DNA of 64,000 bases, from NCBI RefSeq assembly GCF_000372725.1, contig NW_005202237.1, positions 247,662 to 311,661 on the forward strand, read 5' to 3'. The stretch comes from Emiliania huxleyi CCMP1516. Lineage: Eukaryota > Haptophyta > Isochrysidales > Noelaerhabdaceae. Made by a program: the position numbers and the translations under genes. The notes below the pieces were generated by a model, which was given only the letters and a program-made list of their open reading frames with translations, had not been told where the DNA came from and made no database searches. Of the stretch, positions 1 to 9,492 are shown piece after piece (position 1 is the first letter of the stretch; every line of letters starts with the position of its first letter).

Positions 1-145
1 TCTTCCCCCCTTCTACCCCGCCCAAAGCTCTGCCTCTTCCCCCCCTTCTAAACCCGCCCAACAGCTCTGCCTCTTCCCCCCCTTCTAACCCCGCCCAACA
101 GCTCTGCCTCTTCCCCCCCTTCTAAACCCGCCCAACAGCTCTGCC
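1..145. repeat. 37-bp minisatellite, four units
   Basis: Four head-to-tail units start at 1, 35, 72 and 109. Each begins TCTTCCCCCCTTCTA and ends AGCTCTGCC. Units are 34-37 bp with few substitutions. The array ends 26 bp before the start codon of the IQ/ankyrin/WW gene and may continue left of the window. It is strongly pyrimidine-rich on the + strand. Whether it has promoter function is unknown. Confidence 0.9.
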
Positions 146-171
146 TCGCGGCAGGGGCGGCGGGCGTCGAG

Positions 172-3100
172 ATGAGTTCTGCCGCCGGCTCCTCACTCAG
201 GCGCGCCTCTCGCGTCTCGTCCTTCCGCGAGGACGACGGCGATGGCGCGCCTTCCGAGGAGGAGGACGTGCCGTCCGGGGAGGAGGAGGACGACGAGGAC
301 GAGGCGGCGGCGGCTGCAGCCAAGGCGGCGGGAGAGAAAGCGGGGGCGGCGGCGGCGGTGGCTGAGGAGGCGGCGAGGGTGGCGGAGGTGGAGGGAGCGG
401 CGGCAGCAGCAGAAGCTGCGGAGGTCGCGGCAGCGGACATTGTCAATAAGGCGGCGCCGGACAGCGAGGGAGGAGCGGGAGGGGGATGTCGAGAGTGCCA
501 CTTGAAGCAAGTACGTCTCTGTCGTGAGAGTAGGCGATGCGAGAGGCGGAGGCGGAGGCGGAGGCGGAGAAGGCTGTCGCGGCGGAGGCTGCTCAGCAGA
601 AGCCTTGGGAGCCGTGTCTGACTCCGCGAGGAGCGGCCACGCGGGAGAAGGCAAAGGCATACGCCGAAGACGCGTGGGAGAGGGCGCGGCGTCCCGCGCG
701 AGGGCGACGAGTTGTGCAGATCGGCGCTGCTCAGCGCATTGCCATGTGGTCAGGCGAGGCGCGACTCCCAGGCGAGGCGCGCAGCTCTCAAGAAGGAGCG
801 CGCCCCCGCGGCTAACGGAGCGGCGGCGGCGGCGGCGGCGGAGAAGGCTGCCGCTGCGAAGCAGCGGGCCGAGGAGGTGGCGGCGGAGGAGGCGAAGGAG
901 GGGGCGCTTCTGGCCGCCGCCGCGACGGTGGTGGGTGTGGCGCCAGGCCCCGAGTCGGACGTCGACGGCGGTGAGTACGGCGACGGGGCCGCGTCGTCGG
1001 ACATGGAGATGTCGCTGTATTCGACGGAGGCGGAGGACACCGCGGAGAGGAGCGGGAGGAGGAAGAGCGCCACTTCACCGCTGTCTCTCTCTCTCTGAGC
1101 AGGACGACACCGACCAAGAGCAGGAGCTGCTCGACCAGGAGCAGGAGGTGCTCGACGCGAGAGCGGAATTCGTGGTGGCCGCGTCGGGGGTGTGCGGAGC
1201 CCCGGGGGGGAGGAGGGGCCGGGGGGAGGAGGGACCGGGGGAGGAGGCAGGGACCGGGGGGAGAAGGATGGTCGGTCGCGTCCGCAGCAAGGGAGGGGGG
1301 ATCTCCTCGCCGCTAGCCCAGCGTCTCCCGGCCCGGCGCGCCCGCAGGCGGACGTCGGTGCGGAGAAGGCGAAGCTCCTGGCGGCGGCGTCGGAGGCGAG
1401 GGCGGCGGCGGCGAGGATCGAGCAAGCGGCGGCGGCGGCGCGGCGGGCGGCGGAGCATAAGAAGGGCGGCGGGCTCCTTGCGCGTGGGGAGGCGGCGCAT
1501 AGGAAGCGAGAGGCGGAGGCGGCGGTGCGCGTGCAGGCCATGTACCGCGGCCACGTGGTTCGCGCGGAGGCGGAGGCGGAGGCGCTGGAGAAGCGGCGCG
1601 CCGAGTGCGCGGTGAAGCTGCAGGCGCTGGGCGCTGCACCGCGGGGGTCCCGCCGTGAGATGACCCCGAGATGACCCCGAGATGACCCCGAGATGACCCC
1701 GAGACTAGGCGCTGCACCGCGGGAACTCGTCGCGAGCTGGGGCGGCGGAGGCGGCGGAGGCGCAGCGAAAGCTGGTGCTGGAGATAGAGATTGCGGCGAC
1801 GCAAGTCCAGCAGGTGTACCGCGGCGAGCTGGCGCAGGCGAAGGCGGAGGAGGCGGCGGGGGTGGTTGTGAGCGCGAGCAGCAGCGAGGAGAGCGCCGGC
1901 GAGGAGGAGGGCGGGGAGGGGGCGGGCGGAGGGGGCGGGGTTGGTTGTGCGGCGACGCCGTGGAAGCAGCAGCGGAGCTACCTGGAGAAAGGCTATTCGG
2001 CGGCGAAAACCAAGGAGTCGCCGGAGGCGGGCGCGGCCGCCCCGCGCTCCTGCGGGGCGGGCGGGACGACGGGGATGTCGATACCTCCCCTGAAGCTCGG
2101 CGTGGTGGGTGCGCCCTCTGCTGCGTCGCTCGGAGGTGACCGACCACCCCTGACCCTGACCCTGACCCCGACCCCGACCCTGACCCTGACCCTGACCCTG
2201 TGACCTCTACCCGGACTCAACAGGGGCCACCCCGCGCTGGTCGGCGGCCCGCGGGTCCGGCGTCTCCTCGCTGAGCGCCGACGACACCGCTTCGGAGCTG
2301 GTTGCAGCGGCGGAGGAGGGGGAGGGGGCCGCCGTGTGCGCGCTCCTCGAGTGCGGCGCAGACCCGAACGGTGTGCCTTGGCTTGTTGTGTGGGGTGTAT
2401 GTGGGGGTGTGCGGCGCGACACCTGCCTCACACACCTCTCCACACTTCTCCCAGGCGTCGACGACGAGGGCACGACTCCGCTGATGGGCGCGGCGCTCGG
2501 CGGGCACATCGGCGTCGTGCGCGACTTGCTCGAGGCCGGCGCCGAGGTCGACATAGCCGACGGGGAAGGCGGCGTGGCGCTCCACTTTTGCTCCCTCGCC
2601 GGCGCGCCTGCTCCGGCCCTCTCCGCCGCCCGTCGCACACGCACAGGGCGGCGACACCAGCTCTGCCTCTCGCCGCCCGCGCAGGCCACCTCGAGGTGAC
2701 CAAGCTGCTGCTCGACGCCCGCGCCGAGCCCAACGCCACCACGGTCGATGGCCGCACCGCAATCGCTTTCGCGGCTCGCGGCGGGTGAGAGAGGGTCGGC
2801 GGAGGGGGGTCTCGGCTCGCTCCCCGTGCCTGACCAGCGGGTGGTTGTGCGCAGGCACGTCGCTGTGCTCGAGGCGCTGCTCTCCGCCGACGCGGACCCG
2901 CACAAGGCGGACGAGGACGGCAACACGCCGCTGATGGCGGCGGCGGAGGGCGGGGGCACACGCCAGCCGCCAGGCTGCTGAGGAGAGAGGCCGTTCACGG
3001 CTGTAGCTGTGAACAGGAGACCACGCGCCCGCCGTCGAGGTGCTGCTGGCGGCGGGCGTGGATCCGGCCGAGGAGAACGAGGAGGGCGACACGGCGGCTG

Positions 3101-3747
3101 ACTTTGGCGCGGCGCACGAGGACGTGACGGAGGTGCTCGAGCGGCATGTCGAGCGGGCCGCCGAGGCGGCGCAGGAGGAGAAGTATAACCTCCAGCCGAT
3201 CCAGAGGTCGCCTGCCGCGGGGGGCGGAGGCGCGGGGGTTATGCCGCGGTCGCGCGTCTTTGCCGAGGGCGGCGGCAGCGCGGAGCAGGCGGCCGCAGAC
3301 AAGAGGCTTGCGGCGTCGCTCACAACTCGGCTTATGGCGGACTCGGCGGCGGACAAGGTGATACTGGCGGCGAACAAGAGGCTTGCGGGCGAGCAGGGCG
3401 GAGGCGGCGGCAAGGGGCGCGGCAAGTACGCGCACACGGTTGTGGCGAGCGAGGCGCCGCCGCGACCGGCGACCAAGTTCGTCGCCGACGCCGACGTCGC
3501 CCTGACGCCCCGGACGCGCGTCTACGCGAAGCCCGCCCCGCCGGGCAGGAAGCCGTCGGAGTCGCTGCAGGTGCCCATCCTCGCCGAGCCGGCCCGCGCA
3601 CCTCCGCGCGCGGCGGCGGGCGGCGAGGGCACGCCGCTCAAGAAGGGGTGGCACGCCACCAAGACGGGGGACGGCCGCACCTACTACTACAACGACGGGG
3701 GTGAGACGTCGTGGGAGCGGCCGGGCGCGGAGGACCTCGCCGTGTGA
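172..3747 (+). CDS. IQ-motif / ankyrin-repeat / WW-domain protein, multi-exon
   Basis: Start ATG at 172 opens an acidic, Ala/Glu-rich N-terminus. The middle carries three IQ (calmodulin-binding) motifs, VRVQAMYRGHVVR, VKLQALHRGNSSR (rebuilt across a splice junction) and TQVQQVYRGELAQ. Four or five ankyrin repeats follow (CALLECGADPNGVDDEGTTP, GHIGVVRDLLEAGAEVDIAD, GHLEVTKLLLDARAEPN, HVAVLEALLSADADPHKADE). The C-terminus holds one WW domain, GWHATKTGDGRTYYYND with SWERP, and the stop is at 3747. Introns supported by frame continuity are 1624-1708 (GC-AG), 2136-2223, 2371-2454, 2602-2684 (GC-AG) and 2785-2854. Splicing between about 511 and 1350 is unresolved. Family knowledge suggests a calmodulin-regulated adaptor binding proline-rich ligands. 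The cellular role is unknown. Confidence 0.85.
1624..1708 (+). other. GC-AG intron with four 11-bp repeats
   Basis: The donor is CAG|GCGCTGG and the acceptor GACTAG|GCGCTGCAC. Removing these 85 nt joins AVKLQ to ALHRGNSSR and completes an IQ motif, which is good support for a GC donor. The intron contains GAGATGACCCC four times at 1657-1700. It also holds a 15-bp copy (GCGCTGCACCGCGGG, about 1631-1645) of the first 15 bases of the following exon. Confidence 0.75.
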
Positions 3748-5384
3748 GGCGCGAATGTGGGGTGGGAGAGGGTGCGGGTGGGGTGGGAGGGGGGGGGGGG
3801 GGCACGGGTACGGTGTGGCCTTTGTTTCTTTCGAATTTTCGTTCGGGGTTCATGTACGTGGGCATCTCTTCTGTAACGGTCGTTGGAGGGAGCGCCCTGG
3901 AGATGAGAGGGTCGCAGCCGGATGTAGGCGTAGTCCGTACACCGTAGAGCGGTGTGACGCAGGTGATGTCGACTCCACGACCTAGATGGTTTTAAGGTGC
4001 CTCGGGCCAGTTGGGGGGGGGCAAACCCTGCCCACCCCCTAGAGCTCCAAGTAAGGCCCAGGTATGGCCTAGGGCATCAGAAGGGACCAAAAGGAGTCCA
4101 GTCTGAGCCATAGAGCCCATGTCTTTCCCCCCGAAGGTCGCGTTCAAATGCCCGGAACGGACGTTACAGTGGTGTCCGGCCGGCGCGATCACCGAGCTGT
4201 GACGCTCAGGGAAGCCGGTTGAGGTGCTGGTTTCTTTGGCCAGGGCTGGCCTACGACCCAGGCTGGATCAGCTGAGCAAGGTTTGGGGAGAATCCCCCGG
4301 ACAGATCTTCAGATATTTTGACGGATGACCGAAATCACCCCGTTTTTGCCTTGCCGTCCTCCGCCGCGGCTTGGATCTTCTTCGGCAGCACGTCGAGATC
4401 CTGGGTTCGCAGAGGAAGGTTCGTGTGGATGCGGTCGAGTACGACGGCTACCCGGACGCCGAGCGTCTCCTCTCGTTAGAGGAAGAGACGTGGCTAGGCA
4501 GGTGACGCTCGGCGCCGGCAGCGCGGCCCCTAATACCAGCGGCGAGGCGAGCTCACTGGAGAGCGTGAGCTGTGGCGTGTGCGCGGGAGCCGCAGTGCGG
4601 AGAGAGCAAGCGCGAGACCGAGAGACGGTGCGGCGAGAGATGATAGCTCTGATACGGCTTTAGGGTCGCGCGTTCGCATTCCCCGCGCATCGCGCATGGT
4701 GTGCTGTCACTGTGTCTGAGCTGTGACGTGTGAGCTGTGGAGGTTCGGCCCGCAGGCAGATTTTGTATTTGAGGCGGTGGCCGGTGCCGAGCGCAGGCAG
4801 TGCCCACAGGTCGGAGCTCGGACCTTAAGTATTTGATAATCGTAGGCCATTTTCCGGTGCTGGTAGCCCCTCCCAAACCACAGGCGCGCGCAGCGCGCCC
4901 AGGGGCGCCGCTAGATGCCACTCCGTCCGAGCGCATCTGCTCACACACGGCAGCCGTACGAAGGGTTGGTCCATCGCGACGAGCCCTTTCGCAAGTTGTA
5001 AAGCTCGGAAGCGAGCTTTGCACGGCGATCGAGGGTGGCACGGTTCACCCCCTTCACCGAAGCGATGGAGATGCATCTGCTTGCATGCAATCAACTTTTG
5101 CTGCGGTCACACTAGCTGCCAGGGTTCACGGACACAGTGGAGACAATGGCGCGGGCGGCTGACTTGCCCGAACCAGAGAAGCAAGTGGTTTGGAGCAGCC
5201 TGCGATCGTGGATTGCATTGCGTTTGGACGCGATGTCGAGGAAGGCAGAAGCTGCCATTCTTTGAAATTTCAAGGCCAGGCAAGGGCAGCGGAGCCCCAG
5301 CAGGGGTGTGGCCACGCCATCTGCGCTCTGATGTGGACCGCGTGGTGTTCGAGCCCTGACGCGGTCGCAGGGCCATAACACGGA
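3748..5384. other. Intergenic, no confident gene
   Basis: Between the WW-domain gene and the first ankyrin paralogue I see a G-run near 3790-3802, a second G-run near 4011-4020, and otherwise moderate-complexity sequence. Short ORFs on both strands (for example 4553-5041 minus) show no recognisable domain and are not called. No tRNA-like fold is evident. Confidence 0.5.
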
Positions 5385-5583
5385 AAGAAAGAAAGAAAGA
5401 AAACACACAACCCAAGGGAGGGATGGGAGAACGGCACGCCGCCACCACACAGGGATTTTAAGGAGAGGAGGGTGTGATGCGCTAGCCGTCGCCCACCCTG
5501 GGGGGTCTGCCTCCTCGTATCTCTTTTCGCAGTCTCTCGCCGCTTCTCGCTGCAACCTTCATGCCACCTCGCGGCTGTCCCAC
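5385..5583 (-). mobile_element. 5'-truncated LINE-like retroposon, 3' end only (copy A)
   Basis: About 200 bp are closely similar to 32855-33054. Read on the minus strand it carries the last codons of an ORF (RGGMKVAARSGERLRKEIRG and onward, ending RVGDG and a stop), a short 3' UTR and a (TTTC)n tail near 5385-5402. The longer copy at 32.85-33.9 kb has the equivalent C-terminus. A shared 3' end with a variable 5' truncation point is the mark of target-primed non-LTR retrotransposition. Confidence 0.7.
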
Positions 5584-5653
5584 TAACACGGGTCTCCGAG
5601 GGATAGGCCCGCAAAAATTCTTTTTTCCGAAGCGTCGCAGCAGCCACCACTGT

Positions 5654-7665
5654 ATGCCCGGACGGACGAAGGCTGGCTCAGCCGCCTCCCGGCGCGGGCA
5701 CGCTTCAGCGGCGGCTACTGCTGCGCCGCTCGCGCTGCCGAAAAGAATCGAAGCGGCGGTGGAGAACGGTAAGGTCGACGTGGTGCAGACGTGGCTCAGC
5801 GGGTTGACGCGACGTGCGTGAATCGCGGCGTGAGTGGCTGTACGCTCCTACTGATCGCCGCCGCCAGCGACAAGCAGCTGGTCGAACTGCTGCTGAAGCG
5901 CGGCGCGGAGGTGGACGCGCGAGACAGCAAAGACTGTACGGCGCTGATGCTCGCCGCCGCCCGCGGTGACGAGCAGGTGGCCAAGATGCTGCTGCGGCAC
6001 GGCGCAGAGATCAACCCGCAGAACCTTGAAGGCTTCACCGCGCTGATGTTGGCCGCCGCCAACGGCCATGCGCGGGTGGTCGACGCGCTACTTCAACACG
6101 GGGCGGAGATCAACCTTCAAGACAGCGACGGCCACACTGCGCTCACGTGCGCCGGCTTTTTCGGCCACCCTGCCGTCGTGCTCCGCCTGCTGCGCGCGGG
6201 CGCGGACATGACGTTGCGCAATGCGGCGGGCAGGTCGGCGCTGCAGATTGTCAAGGAGGAGGGCCACGCCGAGTGCGTCCAGGCCTTCAGGACGCATCTC
6301 GGGGCGGTGGCGGCGGACCGGCGCAAGGCGCCGTCGGCCGAGCGCGGCGAGGGAGGCGCGGAGGCCGAGCCGAGCAGCGGCGGGGCGGTGCCAAAGGAGG
6401 TCGTGCAAGCGACTGAGCGAGGCGATGAGGCGGTTGTGCTGGCGTGGCTCGACGGCGGCGGACGGGTCAACGCGACGTTCGTGTACGTCTTTTCGGACGG
6501 CCCTGTGAGCGGCGTGACGCTGCTGATTCTCGCAATGGTGAAGGGCCACGAGGGGCTGGCCGAGGCGCTGCTCCAGCGAGGCGCGGATGTCTCGTTGCAG
6601 TCCAACAACGGCGGCACCGCGCTGAATCTCGCCGCCGTGAATGGCCTCGAGACGCTGGTCGAGTTGGCGTTGCGGCACGGCGCGGAGATCAACGAGCAAG
6701 CTCCTCTCGGCGGCACCCCGCTGATGGGCGCCGCTAGCGGTGGCCACGAGGAAGTGGTCGACGCGTTGATCCGGCACGGCGCGGCGATTGACGTTCAGGC
6801 CACCATCGGCGACACCGCACTGATTCAGGCCGCTTTCAACGGCCACCCCTCCGTCCTTCTCCGCTTGCTGCGGGCGGGCGCAGACATGACGCTGCGCACT
6901 ACGGCTGGCTGGACCGCTCTGCAGCTTGCCAAGGACAAGGGCCACGCCGAGTGCGTGCGCGCCCTCGAGGAGCATGCGGCGGCGAAGAAGGCGGCGGAGA
7001 GGGCGGCGGCGGAGGCGGCGTGGGCTGCGGGAGCGGCGGAGAGGGCGGCGCAGAGGGCGGCGGAGGAGAAGGAGGCGGCGCGGCACGCCGAGGAGCTGCT
7101 GGCGGAGGTCGAGGCGGAGAAGCGCGCCAAGGGCAAGAAGGGCAAGAAGAAGAAGAAGAAGGGCGGCGGGGCGGGCGGGGCGGGGCCGTCGCAGGAGCCC
7201 GAGGAGGCTGCCGAGGCGCCGTCGGAGGCAGACGCAGCCGAGGCGGCGAAGAAGGCCGAGGAGGCGAGGCTTCTCCTGCTTCTCGAGACGCTCACCGAGG
7301 AGAGGATGCGGTTCAGCATCACGGCGGAGACGTCGGTCGAGGGGCTGGCGGAGGCGCTGGGAGAGGCGGCGGGCGAGGCGGGCGAGGAGGAGGGCGACGA
7401 GGAGACGGCGGAGGCGGCAGCGGAGGCGGCAGCGGACGCGGCCGCGCAGGCGGCAGCAGAGGCGCGCCGGCAGGCTGAGGCGGAGGCTGCGGCTGTGGCA
7501 GCGGCAGAGGAGGAGGAGGCTGCCGCAGCGGAGGAGGAGGCGGAGGAGGCGGCAGTAGCGGCGGCCGAGGCAGCAGCGGCGGCGGCAGAGGCGGCGCTCG
7601 CCGCAGCCAAGGCTAGGCGCGCTTCAGGTGCCGCTGCGAGGGCCAGGGCGCGGGAGGCGGCCTAG
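5654..7665 (+). CDS. Ankyrin-repeat protein with Ala/Glu-rich coiled-coil tail
   Basis: ATG at 5654 gives MPGRTKAGSAASRRGHASAA and then a helix leading into ankyrin repeats. The repeats form two homologous blocks, the first with LLLKRGAEVDARDSKDCTAL and LLRHGAEINPQNLEGFTAL, the second with LLQRGADVSLQSNNGGTAL and GHEEVVDALIRHGAAIDVQA. Each block ends with a LLRAGADMTLR repeat. The last third is Ala/Glu/Arg-rich, probably coiled coil, with a lysine patch (KGKKKKKK). The stop is at 7663-7665. The frame changes near 5795: the N-terminal frame reads VVQTWLSG and then stops, while the rest continues one frame over. The second block's WLDGGGRVNATFV shows what the junction should encode, so this is a small indel, an assembly error or a tiny intron. 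Probably a scaffold; partners unknown. Confidence 0.8.
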
Positions 7666-7857
7666 CCAGCGCGCAAGGACAGCTGGCGCAGTGGCAGCCA
7701 TGGGGAAGGGTCTCTCGTACTCTGGGGTGCGTTCTCTTGTGAACGATCGTGGCTGTGGGCTGGGCCTCGCGCCGCACGCGCGCGGGCGCGCGTGCAGAGT
7801 CAGTCCCTCGAGGTCTTGCGCTCTTGCCGCCGGGATCTGCCACTCCGAGATGATAAG

Positions 7858-7873
7858 GTAAGGTAAGGTAAAT
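7858..7873 (+). repeat. GGTAA pentanucleotide repeat
   Basis: Three consecutive GGTAA units lie at 7858-7872, just upstream of the broken ankyrin paralogue. Each resembles a splice donor. No function is claimed. Confidence 0.6.
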
Positions 7874-7890
7874 TTCTCCACACACACAAA

Positions 7891-9160
7891 GTGGTGGGGC
7901 AAGGGGGGGCGACCCTCGCATCTCCACACCCGGACGCGGTGATCGCCGCCCTCCAAGGCCACGAGCGGGTGGTCGACTTGCTGATTCGGCGCGGCGCTGA
8001 CGTCAACCTGCAGAACAGCAAAGGCCGCACCGCGCTGATGGCCGCCGCCATCCAAGGCCACCCCGGCCGCTGTCGTGCTCCGCCTGCTTCGGGCTGGCGC
8101 GGATGCAAAGGCTCGCTCTGCAGACGGCAGGCCCGCGCTGCAGTTCGCCAAGGAGGAGGCGGCCAAGGTGCTTGCTACTGCCGACGCCGCCAGTGCTCCT
8201 GAAATGGACCACGCCGGGTGCGTGCGCGCTCTCACAGAGCACGCAGCGGCGCTGAGGGAGGCGGAGGCGGCAGAGAAGGCGCTCGAGGTCAAGGGGCGGC
8301 GCGAGCAGCGTGAGCGGGAGGCGGCGGCGGCGGCGCGAGAGCGCGAGCGGGCGGCACGACAGCGCGAAGCAGAGCGAGCGGCGGACGAGGCGCGCCGGGC
8401 GGCGGACGCTGCGGCGCTGGAGGAGCAGAGGCGAGCCATTGCGGCGGAGGCGGAGGCGAAGCTGGCCGCTGAGCGCGCGGCAGTAGAGGAGACGCTGCGG
8501 GAGAGGGAGGCGGAGAGGCTTGCGGCTGAGGAGGCGCAGCGAGAGGAGCAGCGGGCGGCCGCGGCGGCGCGCAAAGCCGCTCAGGCAGAGGCGGCGCGGC
8601 GCGAGAAGGAGGCTGCGGACAAGAGGGCGGAGGAGGAGAAGGCGAGGCGGCGCGCAAAGGCGGCGGAGGCAACGGCGGCCAAGAAGGAGGCCAAGGCGAA
8701 GAACAATAAGGCCAAGAAGGCGCCGTCTGCTTTCGCACTCGAGGAGGAGCGGAGGGCGAAGGCTGCGGCAGAGGTTCGCGCACAGGAGGAGAGGGCGGCG
8801 CAGCTGGCTGCTGAGCAGGAGGCGGCGAGGCGGGCGGAGCGGGAGGCGGCAGAGCTAGCGGGTGCGGCAGAGCAGGCGGCGCTGCGCGAGGATGCGGAGC
8901 TGGCGGAGGCGCTGCGCTGGTCAGAGGCGGATGCGGAGGAGGCGTTGGCGCGTCGGGTGTCGCGGTGCGAGGAGGCGGTGAGCAGCGAGTCGACCGGCGG
9001 CGGCGGGGATTTGCCGCGGCGTGTCGAGCGGCTGGAGGCGAGCCTCGGCACGGCGACTGCGGGCAGCCTCGAGGAGCGGGTCAGCGCCATCGAGCGCTTG
9101 ATCGGGCCAGAGGCGGGAGAGGCGGCGGAGCAGCATCTGCCAGTCACCGAGCCGCTTTAG
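7891..9160 (+). pseudogene. Ankyrin-repeat paralogue, 5'-truncated and frameshifted
   Basis: It is clearly related to the gene just upstream. GHERVVDLLIRRGADVNLQN and LLRAGADAKARSADGRPALQ match that gene's repeats, followed by CVRALTEHAAALREAE and a long Arg/Glu/Ala-rich coiled coil ending ERVSAIERLIGPEAGEAAEQ, with the stop at 9158-9160. Only two or three ankyrin repeats remain, and no ATG is in frame upstream. At about 8064 one extra base shifts the frame: the paralogue's GHPAVVLRLL is here GHPGRC in one frame and VLRLL in the next. I read it as a tandem duplicate that lost its 5' half. An unseen 5' exon plus a sequencing error could rescue it. Confidence 0.65.
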
Positions 9161-9492
9161 GGCAGGAAAAAGAAGCCAACGGCGCGGGCAACGCGCAACG
9201 CGGGAGCGGGGAGGAACGTTTTTCTCTTGTGTTACCGTTTTACAGCGAGACACCAGACACGCGTGGCGCTGGCGGGGGCCAGTGTCTCGAGTGTGCACGG
9301 CGAATGGCAATGGGCGAACCCGCGCCTGATATACTCTGCATACATCGATATGGCAAGCTGGAGTGTACAACTACAAGTAAAAATGCGGCCAACGCAAATT
9401 TAAGTGCACCCTTAGTCGGCAAGAGTGCGCCTGCAGCCACACTGCATCGCGCCGACCCGCGACCGCCGCCCGCCGCACACCGCCGCCCGCCG
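9161..9492. other. Convergent intergenic region
   Basis: These 332 bp separate the 3' ends of the ankyrin paralogue (+) and the ABC1 kinase (-). No gene or structured repeat is seen. Confidence 0.5.

Noticed and set aside
750..2147. 465-codon minus-strand ORF opposite the IQ/ankyrin gene
   Set aside because: It is a Pro/Ser/Arg-rich shadow of the Glu/Ala-rich sense frame.
4130..4180. GTTCAAAT stretch resembling a tRNA T-loop
   Set aside because: No pairing T-stem, anticodon arm or acceptor stem can be drawn around it.
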